This document shows positions 8,720-17,229 of a DNA stretch of 56,034 nucleotides, in pieces (within the stretch, counting starts at the first letter, position 1; each line of letters begins with the position of its first letter). The translations under genes and the position numbers were made by a program. This DNA comes from Peptococcaceae bacterium (GTDB taxonomy: Bacteria > Bacillota > DSM-12270 > Thermacetogeniales > Thermacetogeniaceae): contig JAHFCR010000002.1 in assembly GCA_023249405.1 (NCBI GenBank), positions 72,618 through 128,651 on the forward strand, in the 5' to 3' direction. The notes under the pieces were generated by a model that saw nothing but the letters and a program-made list of their open reading frames with translations, was not told the origin of the DNA and did not search any database.

Positions 8720-9586
8720 CTAGGACACCCCCTTAATTGGCAGCAGCCAGAAGTAAATCAGGTTAAGGACACAGAGCACCAGACCTACGGACCAGACAAA
8801 CTTGACTGCCCAGCCCACGGTCATACGGGCGGTGATGTTGTCGATAAGCAGCTCCAGGATGTAGGCGACCGCTGCCACTATCAGGCCCGCCCACCAGGGG
8901 TTCGCCCAGAAGATGTAGACCAGCCCGAGCAGCAGGACGTATTCATACCACTCAGTCAACTGGATCAGGGCGTAATAGGGGCCTGAATACTCGGTCATGA
9001 TCCCCTTGATCAGTTCCTGGTGGCCGTGGTGCGAGGTTGCCAGGTCAAAGGGGGACTTGCGCAGCTTGATGGTCAGGATTAGCAGCACGGCGATGAAGAT
9101 CGGCCATAACCGCGCCAGGAGCGGCGTCGGGTTATTGAAGATCTCGCTGATCAGGAAGCTGCCGTTCACTGCGAAGACGCCCAGGGCAAACAGCAGCAGT
9201 ACCGGCTCGTAGGCCAGCATCTGCATCAGTTCGCGGTTGGCTCCGATGTGGCTGTAGGGCGACTTGGAGCTGAAACCGCCGAGGGCGAAGCTGACGCCGG
9301 CAAAGCCGATGACAAACACCAGTAACAGGAGATCCAGCTTCAGCACCAGGAACAGCAGGGCTGTAACCATGAACACCAGATAGCCGTAGATCCAGATAAG
9401 CTGCAACCGGCTGGACGCAATTTTAGCCTTGCCGAGCAGTTTGAAGAAGTCATAGAACGGCTGGAGAATCGGAGGGCCGAACCGGCCTTGCAGCCGCGCC
9501 GTGATCCTCCTATCGATCCCGGCCAGGAGGCCACCGATGAACGGAGCCACGATCACCGTAACGATGGCGATAATCCATGCATTCAT
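8720..9586 (-). CDS. echB: Energy-converting hydrogenase membrane subunit EchB (NuoH-like)
   Basis: Membrane protein of 288 residues with about eight hydrophobic helices, of the NuoH/HyfC family that couples the peripheral arm to the ion-pumping subunit. Recognisable segments are GRFGPPILQPFYDFFKLLGK near residue 35 and a conserved acidic loop containing EYSGPYYAL. It lies directly between echA and echC with one or two bases of spacing. Confidence 0.92.
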   Translation of the reverse strand: MNAWIIAIVTVIVAPFIGGLLAGIDRRITARLQGRFGPPILQPFYDFFKLLGKAKIASSRLQLIWIYGYLVFMVTALLFLVLKLDLLLLVFVIGFAGVSFALGGFSSKSPYSHIGANRELMQMLAYEPVLLLFALGVFAVNGSFLISEIFNNPTPLLARLWPIFIAVLLILTIKLRKSPFDLATSHHGHQELIKGIMTEYSGPYYALIQLTEWYEYVLLLGLVYIFWANPWWAGLIVAAVAYILELLIDNITARMTVGWAVKFVWSVGLVLCVLNLIYFWLLPIKGVS

Positions 9587-11575
9587 TTAGATAGCACCTC
9601 CAATCGCCAGGAACACGACCCCAAACAGGATCACTAACAGGGCAATGGACAGCGTATAGGTCCACGGATTCAGCGCCGCTTCACTCAGGGCGCCCTTGAA
9701 GTAGAAGCCTCCCAGTTGCACTTTCGTCTTGGCATCGGCGGTGGAGTACCACTCGTCGGCATCGGCGCCTTCAACCTGCTCGCCGCACAGATACACCGGA
9801 CGCAGTTCGCCCGGCTTAACTGCCACAAAGATGAACGGGATCAGGATGCCGACAGCAAATACCACGAACAGCGGCCAGACCGGATAGGAGCCTACTGCGA
9901 AGCTCGGGTTGGAGGAAACGGCGGTAACCCCGTTGACCACGATGCCCGTAGCGCTGGTAGTCAATGCCTGCCCCGAAGCAATCACGTTGGCAACAGCGTT
10001 CTTGACGAGCCCTTCGTAGACAGGGCCTACTCCGAGACCCAAACCGAAGATGCCCAGCACCAGCACCCACAGAGGCACCGTATAGCTGAGCGACAGGCTT
10101 TCAATCTTGGAGCCCAGTTTCGGCAGCACCTGCATTAGACGGCCAAGCCACTTCGCCCAGAAGACGATGGTGGCGGCACTGGCGATCACGAACAGGATTC
10201 CCGCCAACGGAATCGTAAAGGATGCTTCCAGGGCCAACCACTTGGCCAGCAACATACCGAAGGGCGGCAGGAACATGGACAGCACGCCGATGGTGGTGAT
10301 GGCTGTGGTCATTGGAGCCTTGGCAGCCAGGCCTTCCATATCCTCGATCTCCCGGCTCCAGACGATATGCTCGATGGTGCCGGCGCAGAGGAACATCAGG
10401 CCCTTGGAGACAGCATGGAAGATAATCAGCAATATTGCCGCCGAAATTGACAGCGGTGTGTTGATTCCCGCACAGGCGATAATCAGGCCCAGGTTGGCGA
10501 TGGTCGAGTAGGCGAGCACCCGCTTGCCGGTGGTCTGGCTGATCGCCAGCCCGGAGGCGGCCATGAAGGTAAACGCGCCCACGAGGGCGACCATGATCCC
10601 TAACTTGGTGCCGGCGAAGGCTGGCGCCAGACGGACCACCAGATAGACGCCGGCCTTGACCATGGTGCTGGAGTGGAGCAGGGCGGAGACCGGAGTCGGC
10701 GCCACCATGGCTCCCAGCAGCCAGGTCTGGAATGGCATCTGAGCCGCTTTGATCATGCCGGTGAAGCACAGCAGGGCTACAGGCAGCAGCAGCAATGCCG
10801 GAGCGATGCCACCGGAGATGATCTTGGCCACGGACAGCGAATCCGGACCGACCTTCACAAACAGATAGATCATAGCCAGGATCAGGCCGGTGCCGCCGAT
10901 GGAGTTCATCCACAGCGCCCGGGCTGCATTGTTGACTGCTTCCTTGTTCAGGTCATGGGCAATTAACTGGAAGCAGACCAGCGTCGTGACTTCCCAGAAG
11001 AAATATAGATAGATCAGGTTATTGGCAAAAACCAGTCCGTTCATAGCACCCAGGAACAATACCAGCCAGAAGAAGAAGCGGGGTTGCCGCGACTTCTCGA
11101 TATGGTTGTGATGTTCGTGGTCGTACATGTAGCGAATCGCCCAGATACAGATCAGCGAGCCGACGATGGAGATCACCAGGGTCATCACGATGGCCAGGTG
11201 GTCAACCACAAAGGTCGGGTTGATCGCTTCCAGCGCTGCCTTGCCGCCCATCCCGAATTCGAAATAGGCCAACGGCACGATCTGGGTCAGGGCAAAGATC
11301 AGGACCAGCCAGTTCTTGAGCGAAATGCCAGCGTAAATGTAAAATAACAGGATTAAATAATCTAGTACCGTGACCACCGTGTCCCAGAGTTGGGCATTGG
11401 CCGGTGTAAATGTCTGGCTGCCCTTCAGCAGGAACAGGATGGAGTTGATGATCAGAGCGATCGCGGTCACCACTACGATGATGCCGCGGACATGGTACTG
11501 CCGCAAGATGTAAACCAGAATGGCGGCCACTACCGGGAGTAAGATCGCTACTGCCATCATCCAGTTGTAATCCAT
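9587..11575 (-). CDS. echA: Energy-converting hydrogenase antiporter-like subunit EchA (NuoL-like)
   Basis: Membrane protein of 662 residues with about 16 helices, of the NuoL/MrpA-D antiporter family that moves H+ or Na+. The Proton_antipo_M core holds HSSTMVKAG (lysine on the broken helix) and an acidic residue in FFWEVTTLV. A C-terminal soluble segment (about 570-610, with CGEQVEGADADEWY) and a final helix follow. The ATG at 11575 has a GGGAGGGAAG site. It is the first gene of the operon; no convincing sigma-A promoter was found upstream. Confidence 0.92.
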   Translation of the reverse strand: MDYNWMMAVAILLPVVAAILVYILRQYHVRGIIVVVTAIALIINSILFLLKGSQTFTPANAQLWDTVVTVLDYLILLFYIYAGISLKNWLVLIFALTQIVPLAYFEFGMGGKAALEAINPTFVVDHLAIVMTLVISIVGSLICIWAIRYMYDHEHHNHIEKSRQPRFFFWLVLFLGAMNGLVFANNLIYLYFFWEVTTLVCFQLIAHDLNKEAVNNAARALWMNSIGGTGLILAMIYLFVKVGPDSLSVAKIISGGIAPALLLLPVALLCFTGMIKAAQMPFQTWLLGAMVAPTPVSALLHSSTMVKAGVYLVVRLAPAFAGTKLGIMVALVGAFTFMAASGLAISQTTGKRVLAYSTIANLGLIIACAGINTPLSISAAILLIIFHAVSKGLMFLCAGTIEHIVWSREIEDMEGLAAKAPMTTAITTIGVLSMFLPPFGMLLAKWLALEASFTIPLAGILFVIASAATIVFWAKWLGRLMQVLPKLGSKIESLSLSYTVPLWVLVLGIFGLGLGVGPVYEGLVKNAVANVIASGQALTTSATGIVVNGVTAVSSNPSFAVGSYPVWPLFVVFAVGILIPFIFVAVKPGELRPVYLCGEQVEGADADEWYSTADAKTKVQLGGFYFKGALSEAALNPWTYTLSIALLVILFGVVFLAIGGAI

Positions 11576-11866
11576 ATATTCTTCCCTCCCTTAAAACGTT
11601 AATCTTCTCTGCCCACTCACAAACCTACGCTCTCGTTCCTCCCTCCGGTAGCTTGTCTCCCTCTCCCGTCACCCCCCTGATAATCCTTGTCCACCCCACT
11701 ACGGCAGAAATGGTGTGTGCAGTATCAAGACCATCACGCACCTGGAGCAGAAAAAGAGACTCTCCTTGTTAGAATTCTATTTCTGTTTTTTTTGCAAAAT
11801 TCCTTCACAGACAACGAAAAAAATCTCCCGTTCACAAACCCGGGAACCCTTTGTACCAAAATATTA
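11576..11866. other. non-coding leader of the ech operon
   Basis: 291 bases between comEA and echA. It holds T-rich tracts (11781-11792) and pyrimidine-rich stretches near 11640-11690 on the + strand, which would be purine-rich in the ech mRNA. I see no clear promoter, riboswitch or small gene. Confidence 0.4.
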
Positions 11867-12508
11867 TCAGATTGTCACATACTCTTTGATCTGGTCGAAG
11901 CGGCGGGAGCCGATCCCGGAAACGCTGCGGAGGTCTTCGACAGTCTTGAACTGGCCATGGCTGGCGCGATAGTCGACGATCCGCTTGGCCAATGTTGGGC
12001 CGATCCCCGGGAGCCTGGCGTCTAGTTCCTCAGCGGTGGCAGTGTTGATGTTGAGCCTGTCTCCTTGCTGGCCGGTTACCCCTTCTGTCGCTCCCGCCGG
12101 TGCAGGAGTAACTTCCTGAGGGCCGTTGTTGGCGCCGGCCGGAACCTCGCCCTGGCGCAACACGTTGATCTTCTCCCCGTCAGCCAGCTGCCGGGCCAGG
12201 TTCAGGGAGCCGATCTCCGCCTCCGGAAGCAATCCGGCCATATTCAGCGCATCGTTCACCCGTGAACCGGAAGGCAGGGTATACACCCTGGGTTTGCTCA
12301 CCGCTCCGGCAACCTGCACTGTGATCTGCCCGGCAAGAGCCCCGGTTGCCAGACCTTCGCCCTGGCTTTCAGCGTTGACAACCACCGGCGCCCTGGCGTC
12401 CCGAGACCTGTTGATCAGCCACTGGCCGTATCGGGCACCCCCGGCAAAGACCAGGGCTGCCGCCAGCAGCAACATCAACAACTGCACTTTCCGGTCCCAG
12501 GGCCACAC
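11867..12508 (-). CDS. comEA: ComEA-type DNA-binding competence protein
   Basis: Protein of 213 residues with an N-terminal membrane anchor (about 8-30), an SLBB domain (about 60-118), a Pro/Ala-rich linker, and a C-terminal helix-hairpin-helix pair (LNINTATAEELDARLPGIGP and VEDLRSVSGIG). It binds incoming double-stranded DNA outside the membrane and delivers it to ComEC. The GTG start at 12508 lies behind GGGAGG. It is downstream of leuS in the same direction, but comEC is not adjacent here. Confidence 0.93.
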   Translation of the reverse strand: MWPWDRKVQLLMLLLAAALVFAGGARYGQWLINRSRDARAPVVVNAESQGEGLATGALAGQITVQVAGAVSKPRVYTLPSGSRVNDALNMAGLLPEAEIGSLNLARQLADGEKINVLRQGEVPAGANNGPQEVTPAPAGATEGVTGQQGDRLNINTATAEELDARLPGIGPTLAKRIVDYRASHGQFKTVEDLRSVSGIGSRRFDQIKEYVTI

Positions 12509-12806
12509 TCGCGCTCATCCTCCCGGCTTGCCGCTTTTGTACGCCAGCAGGCGCACCTTCCTCTCAGCGCCGCCACACCCATAGCTGCCTGGCTGCCAAG
12601 CACCACCCGGAGCAAGTGATGAACAAGAGCAGTAGGTTACCCGCCATAGCTTGACCAACTGTCCTAACTGCAATCTCCGGTTCGATGGCACACACTACCT
12701 GCTATACCTTTCGTTGCCATTTAGTAAAACCCTTCCGGCAACTGGCATAATTTCTATTTTCTTCAGAGATCCCCCCGAATAATGCCGGCAAGACAACCGC
12801 CAAAAT
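12509..12806. other. gap between leuS and comEA
   Basis: 298 bases with no ORF that has a ribosome site, no tRNA and no clear terminator. I see nothing assignable in it. Confidence 0.4.
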
Positions 12807-15293
12807 TTATTTGACGACCAGATTCACCAGCTTGCCCGGGACGCAGACCGCCCGGACCAGTGATTTGCCCTGCAGCATCTCCTGCACCCGCTGCTTGGCG
12901 AGAACCACCTGCTCCATCTCCGCCTGGCTGATTCCCGCCGGGACATTCAGGCGGTCACGCACCCGCCCGTTGATCTGTACCACGATCTCCACCTCATCCA
13001 CCACCAGGGCTGACGCGTCATGCTCCGGCCACCGCTGCTGGTGCACACTGCCGCTCTCGCCCAACAACTCCCACAATTCCTCGGCCAGGTGCGGCGTGAA
13101 CGGCGCCAGCAACAGCGCCAGGTCGACCAGGCTCTCCCGCAGCACTGCCCGGTGGCGCTGACCGGCCGGCACCTGTTCCGCATAGTGGTAGATGGCATTC
13201 ACCAGTTCCATGATGGCGCTGACCGCAGTATTGAAGTTAAAGCGGGTACTGATATCCTCGGTCACTTTCAGGATGGCGCGATGGGTCGCCAGACGCAACG
13301 CCCGCTCCTCGGGAGACAGATCTGCGGCACCAGGCCTGATCCGTCCGGCCCCGGCAACCTCGGAGGCGGCGCCCGCCACTAAACGCCAGACCCGGTTGAT
13401 AAACCGGTAGGCCCCCTCCACCCCCTGGTCGCTCCAGTCGAGGTCGCGCTCCGGAGGAGCGGCGAACAGGATGAACAGCCGGGCGGTGTCGGCGCCGTAA
13501 TGCTCGATGATCTCCTCGGGGCTGACCACGTTCCCCTTGGACTTGGACATCTTCGACCCTTCCTTGAGCACCATCCCCTGGGTCAATAAATTGGTGAAGG
13601 GCTCGTCTGCCGGGACCAGACCCAGGTCGTACAGCACCTTCATGAAAAAACGGGAATACAGCAGGTGCAGGATGGCGTGTTCCACCCCGCCGATGTACTG
13701 GTCCACCGGAGTCCAGAAGCCAACCTGATCGCCGGAAAAAGCGTGCTCCTCATCCCTGGGGCTGCAGTAGCGCAGGTAATACCAGGAGGAGCAGACAAAG
13801 GTGTCCATGGTATCGGTCTCCCGCCGGGCGGGGCCGCCGCAGCGGGGGCAGTTTGTGTTGAGAAAATCCTGCGATTTTAACAGGGGTGACTCTCCCGTAG
13901 GTTCGAAGGCCACGTCCAGGGGGAGCATCACCGGCAGATCGGCTTCCGGCACCGGTACGATACCGCAACGGTCGCAATAGACGATCGGAATAGGAGCGCC
14001 CCAATAGCGCTGCCGGGAGATCAGCCAGTCCCGCAGCCGGTAATTGACCTGTTCCTGCCCCTTGCCCTGCCTGGCCAGCAGCTCGATAATCCGCAGTTTG
14101 GCCACCTCGCAGTCCAGGCCGTCGAACTCCCCGGAATTGACCATCACTCCGGGATCAGCGCAGGCCTCGGTCATCACCCGGTCATCCAGGTTCCGCCCCA
14201 GCGGCTGGATCACCACCCGCACCGGCAACCGGTACTTGCGGGCAAAATCCAGGTCGCGCTGGTCGTGGGCCGGCACGCCCATCACGGCGCCCGTGCCATA
14301 CTCCAGCAGCACGTAGTTGGCCACCCAGATCGGGACTCGCTCCCCGGTCAGAGGATGAAGGGCATAGGCTCCGGTGAAGACTCCCTCCTTCTCGGTCTCG
14401 GTGGAAGTTCGATCGATCTCGCTCTGAACCTTCACCCGGTCAACAAACGCCCGCAGGGCGGCGTTCTCCGGCTGCCGCTCCAGCAATTGTTCCACGAAAG
14501 GATGCTCGGGCGCCAGCACCATGTAGGTGACCCCGTAGATAGTATCCGGACGGGTGGTGAACACCGGCAGCAGTGTCCCGTCCTCTGCCTGGAACCGCAC
14601 CTCCGCCCCGGTGCTCTTGCCGATCCAGTTCTCCTGCATGATACGCACCTTTTCCGGCCAGCCCTGAAGCTTATCGAGGTCTTGGAGCAGCCGGTCCGCA
14701 TAGGCGGTGATCCGGAAGAACCACTGGCTCAGGTTTTTCTTGGTGACCAACGTATCGCAGCGTTCGCAGCGGCCGCCCACCACCTGTTCGTTGGCCAGCA
14801 CCGTGGCACAGGAGGGGCACCAGTTCACCGCCGCCTGTTTCCGGTAGGCCAGGCCCCGGTGATAGAGCTGCAGGAACAGCCACTCGGTCCAGCGGTAGTA
14901 GCCGGGATGGCAGGTGGCCACCTCCCGTGACCAGTCATAGCTGACCCCCATGCTTTTCAACTGACGCCGCATGTTGTTGATGTTGTCACGGGTCCATCTG
15001 GAGGGATGGATGCCGTGCTTGATGGCGGCATTTTCCGCCGGGAGCCCGAACGCATCCCAGCCCATCGGGTGCAGTACCGCCAGGCCCTGCATCGTGTGGT
15101 AGCGCGCTACCACGTCTCCGATGGCGTAGTTGCGTACGTGACCCATGTGCAGATTGCCTGAGGGATAGGGAAACATCTCCAGACAATAGAACTTCTGCCG
15201 GGACGAGTCCTCCTTCACCTGGAAGGCATTGGCCTGCTCCCAGCGCTGTTGCCATTTCTTTTCGGCCTGTCGAAAATTGTACCTGCTGTCCAC
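12807..15293 (-). CDS. leuS: Leucyl-tRNA synthetase
   Basis: Class I synthetase of 828 residues that charges tRNA-Leu. It carries the HMGH signature at 49-52 and KMSKS at 581-585, a CP1 editing domain (about 225-415), zinc-type cysteine pairs (CPSC...CERC near 159-179; CPRC near 482) and the anticodon-binding C-terminal half. The GTG at 15293 has AGGGAGG seven bases upstream. An ATG at 15300 is in another frame. Expression should be governed by the T-box leader directly upstream, which carries a Leu specifier codon. Confidence 0.97.
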   Translation of the reverse strand: MDSRYNFRQAEKKWQQRWEQANAFQVKEDSSRQKFYCLEMFPYPSGNLHMGHVRNYAIGDVVARYHTMQGLAVLHPMGWDAFGLPAENAAIKHGIHPSRWTRDNINNMRRQLKSMGVSYDWSREVATCHPGYYRWTEWLFLQLYHRGLAYRKQAAVNWCPSCATVLANEQVVGGRCERCDTLVTKKNLSQWFFRITAYADRLLQDLDKLQGWPEKVRIMQENWIGKSTGAEVRFQAEDGTLLPVFTTRPDTIYGVTYMVLAPEHPFVEQLLERQPENAALRAFVDRVKVQSEIDRTSTETEKEGVFTGAYALHPLTGERVPIWVANYVLLEYGTGAVMGVPAHDQRDLDFARKYRLPVRVVIQPLGRNLDDRVMTEACADPGVMVNSGEFDGLDCEVAKLRIIELLARQGKGQEQVNYRLRDWLISRQRYWGAPIPIVYCDRCGIVPVPEADLPVMLPLDVAFEPTGESPLLKSQDFLNTNCPRCGGPARRETDTMDTFVCSSWYYLRYCSPRDEEHAFSGDQVGFWTPVDQYIGGVEHAILHLLYSRFFMKVLYDLGLVPADEPFTNLLTQGMVLKEGSKMSKSKGNVVSPEEIIEHYGADTARLFILFAAPPERDLDWSDQGVEGAYRFINRVWRLVAGAASEVAGAGRIRPGAADLSPEERALRLATHRAILKVTEDISTRFNFNTAVSAIMELVNAIYHYAEQVPAGQRHRAVLRESLVDLALLLAPFTPHLAEELWELLGESGSVHQQRWPEHDASALVVDEVEIVVQINGRVRDRLNVPAGISQAEMEQVVLAKQRVQEMLQGKSLVRAVCVPGKLVNLVVK

Positions 15294-15386
15294 TGTTCAT
15301 CCTCCCTGTACATCAACGCGATGCGCCAAGTGCGTTTATTGTCCGTGCCCCGGAACAGCTTCATTTTCCAAATTCCGGGCATAACC

Positions 15387-15419
15387 AAAAGCTCCCGCCC
15401 TTGCATAGGGACGGGAGCT
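15387..15419 (-). terminator. T-box attenuator terminator of leuS
   Basis: Hairpin AGCTCCCG(T)CCCT / AGGG(C)GGGAGCT with loop ATGCA, followed by TTT-GG-TT. Its 5' arm overlaps the segment expected to pair in the antiterminator, as in standard T-box leaders. The T-run is short. Confidence 0.85.
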
Positions 15420-15457
15420 AAACTTTCCCGCGGTACCACCCGATTTGGCATATTAAT

Positions 15458-15532
15458 TGGTGGAGCTGGTGGGAGTCGAACCCACGACCTCTTCCATGCC
15501 AAGGAAGCGCGCTCCCACTGCGCCACAGCCCC
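15458..15532 (-). tRNA. tRNA-Ala (anticodon GGC), nested in the leuS T-box leader
   Basis: 75 bases including an encoded CCA. The cloverleaf is complete: 7-bp acceptor stem GGGGCTG/CAGCTCC with the G3-U70 wobble pair that marks alanine tRNAs, discriminator A, D-arm GCGC/GCGC with loop AGTGGGA, anticodon stem CTTCC/GGAAG with loop TTGGCAT (anticodon GGC), and T-arm GTGGG/CCCAC with loop TTCGACT. It lies between Stem I and the antiterminator of the leuS riboswitch, same strand. No separate promoter is visible, so it is probably cut out of the leader transcript by RNase P and 3' processing enzymes. Confidence 0.96.
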
Positions 15533-15737
15533 ACATATTTGCCCACTTCAGATCAGTTAACGCCTGCAACGGCACAAGCTCTTCACTTGCGCTGCTCCCG
15601 GGCGAGTTCAACCCCTCGGTGGCCCCGGCTCGCACCCCGTTACGCCGGTTCTCTGAAGGCCTCCCATGCAGGGTCTACTACTCCCGTTCCTTGCATTTAT
15701 CCAAAGTATTTAACTCTCTTCTGATAGGCCAAAGCTA

Positions 15738-15766
15738 ATTATATTGAATTCCACTGCCGCTGTCAA
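15738..15766 (-). promoter_or_regulatory. consensus sigma-A promoter of the leuS leader / tRNA-Ala
   Basis: TTGACA (15766-15761), exactly 17 bases, TATAAT (15743-15738): both hexamers are perfect. Start of transcription is expected near 15731, just before T-box Stem I. The strength fits the need to make a structural tRNA. Confidence 0.92.
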
Positions 15767-15849
15767 CATGATGTTATAAAGAGATTTGATCCGTCATCAT
15801 CCCGATTTCAATCTGCGCACATCGAAAAGTCGCCCGGTCTTTGCCTGAT

Positions 15850-16188
15850 TCAGAGGACTACCTTGGCGTCTCCCCAGAGGCGTTCGAGATCATAGAACTG
15901 CCGGGTTTCTACATTGAATATGTGCACTACCACATCACCGCAGTCCAGCAATACCCAGCCGGACTCCGGCACTCCCTGCCGGCGCAGGTAGGAACGCCCG
16001 GCCTGCTCCAGTTCATCCTGAACAGATCGGGTAATAGCGGTGATCTGAGGAATATTGCGGCCGCTGCAGATCACAAAAAAGTCCGCCGCCGGAAACACCC
16101 CGGTCATATCCAACACCCGTACATCAGCGGCATTTTTAGCTGTAGCCGCTTCCCCAGCCAGCAAGGCCAGTTCCCGGCCTTCGATCAA
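15850..16188 (-). CDS. rsfS: Ribosomal silencing factor RsfS
   Basis: RsfS/YbeB/Iojap protein of 112 residues that binds L14 and blocks subunit joining when nutrients are short. Family landmarks are VLDMTGVFPAADFFVICSGRN (about 25-45) and GWVLLDCGDVVVHIF (about 77-91). The start is TTG at 16188 with an AGAGGATGAG site. It follows yqeK by 22 bases, in the common nadD-yqeK-rsfS order. Confidence 0.95.
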   Translation of the reverse strand: MIEGRELALLAGEAATAKNAADVRVLDMTGVFPAADFFVICSGRNIPQITAITRSVQDELEQAGRSYLRRQGVPESGWVLLDCGDVVVHIFNVETRQFYDLERLWGDAKVVL

Positions 16189-16210
16189 AATTACTCATCC
16201 TCTCTGGAGT

Positions 16211-16780
16211 TCATCTCTTATCGAGAAAATAATTCCATGCCGCCACAGTCTGCGGGTGTATCAGCTTGCCTGTTTTTAATAGATAACGGATGGAAAAAGC
16301 CAGAGCTAAACGCAACGCCTGGTCGAGGTCATCCGGCGCCACCATCCGCAGCTTCTTGGCAATCGGGCAATTCCGGCCCTCGGCGATCAGATCGGCCAGG
16401 TAGATAATCTTGGCCAGTTGGTCCATGCCCGGGGCGGCCACAGTGTGCGTCTCGATCGCCCGCAGCACGCTCAGGCTCTCTACTCCCAACTCTGACCGGA
16501 CAAGGATGGCGCCCACGGGTCCATGCAACAGCACTGGAACCCGGCGCTCAAGCTCATAACGAATCAAGCCCCGGGACTCGGCGATCTGCAGCAACTCCTC
16601 CGCCGCCAGTTCGCGGGCGTAATCATGCAGCAATCCGGCCGTCTCCGCCTCCCGGCGGTCGCCGCCATGCAACTCCGCAAGTTCGGCGGCGCAGGCAGCC
16701 ACTGCCAGAACATGCTCATATCGTTCCGGTGTCATCCGCCTACTGGCGGCAACCGTATATGGTGAACCGATGGCGTTCAT
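16211..16780 (-). CDS. yqeK: HD-domain protein YqeK (Ap4A hydrolase type)
   Basis: HD-superfamily phosphohydrolase of 189 residues. The metal-site landmarks are a first His in YEHVLAVAACAAELAE, the HD pair in GLLHDYAR, and later His residues in VLLHGPVGA and ETHTVAAPGM. In Firmicutes the family hydrolyses diadenosine tetraphosphate. The start at 16780 is close to its GAGGG site, so a start some 15 codons later (ATG before TPERYEHV) is possible. It is co-directional with rsfS. Confidence 0.92.
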   Translation of the reverse strand: MNAIGSPYTVAASRRMTPERYEHVLAVAACAAELAELHGGDRREAETAGLLHDYARELAAEELLQIAESRGLIRYELERRVPVLLHGPVGAILVRSELGVESLSVLRAIETHTVAAPGMDQLAKIIYLADLIAEGRNCPIAKKLRMVAPDDLDQALRLALAFSIRYLLKTGKLIHPQTVAAWNYFLDKR

Positions 16781-16793
16781 CTTCCCTCGAAAG

Positions 16794-17042
16794 CTATTGG
16801 CGCGGTTTGGCTTCGTTGACTGTCAGGATGCGCCCCTGAAAATCGGCGCCGTTGAGGGCCTCGATGATCTTTTCGGCGTCCTCGTCGTTCACCTCAACAA
16901 AACCGAACCCCCTTGACCGGCCGGTGTCCCGGTCAACGATGATCCTGCTGTTGACCACACCGCCGTAGTTGCCGAAGAAGCTGTTGAGCTCATCAGCGTC
17001 CGTGCGCCACGGCAGATTGCCGACGTATAAGGTACGTGTCAA
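16794..17042 (-). CDS. RNA-binding protein with one RRM domain
   Basis: Protein of 82 residues that is almost entirely a single RRM. RNP2 is LYVGNLPW (residues 5-12) and RNP1 is RGFGFVEV (44-51), both with the expected aromatic residues. It resembles the small cold-responsive Rbp proteins of cyanobacteria and some Clostridia; the RNA target is unknown. The TTG start at 17042 lies behind GAGGTG. It sits 14 bases before yqeK, between nadD and yqeK, which are usually adjacent. Confidence 0.9.
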   Translation of the reverse strand: MTRTLYVGNLPWRTDADELNSFFGNYGGVVNSRIIVDRDTGRSRGFGFVEVNDEDAEKIIEALNGADFQGRILTVNEAKPRQ

Positions 17043-17229
17043 ATTCCCTTCACCTCTGTAATTTAATTCAAGTGTAGTATGCGGTGGTACAGATCCGAAT
17101 ATACTTCACCGCCTACACGTGAGGGCTGTTTGGCCGTTGGCCATAAGTCGTTTGGAAACCAAGTCATAGTTTGCCGGTCATTGGATCAATCAGCCTTTGG
17201 CCGATCAAGTTCCAGCCGCAAGCCCGCCG
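17043..17229. repeat. nadD-RRM gap with low-complexity TTGGCCGTTGG-type sequence
   Basis: 187 bases without a gene. Segment 17128-17210 is made of imperfect units such as GTTTGGCCGTTGGCC, GTCGTTTGG, CGGTCATTGG and CTTTGGCCGATC, like the degenerate tract in the rplU leader. Confidence 0.45.

Larger units (their letters stand above)
15387..15731 (-). promoter_or_regulatory. T-box riboswitch leader of leuS (specifier CUC, Leu), with a tRNA gene embedded
   Basis: In the minus direction the leader has a canonical Stem I: the AGTA/GAA loop-E pair, CAGAGA bulge, and distal CCGG...GGGGTGCGAGCCGG loop (about 15690-15595). The specifier is CTC at 15606-15604, in the context GAA-CTC-GCC. A 7-bp Stem II (GCGCAAG/CTTGTGC) follows. 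The T-box antiterminator GGGTGGTACCGCGG is at 15441-15428, and a competing terminator hairpin is at 15419-15390. Between Stem I/II and the antiterminator sits a full tRNA-Ala. Uncharged tRNA-Leu should bind Stem I and the UGGU bulge and allow read-through into leuS. Assignment from motifs is firm; exact helix limits are by eye. Confidence 0.93.

Noticed and set aside
15458-15532. Treating the tRNA as a T-box pseudo-structure or tRNA relic
   Set aside because: All arms pair, the loops have standard lengths, and the alanine identity pair and CCA are present.
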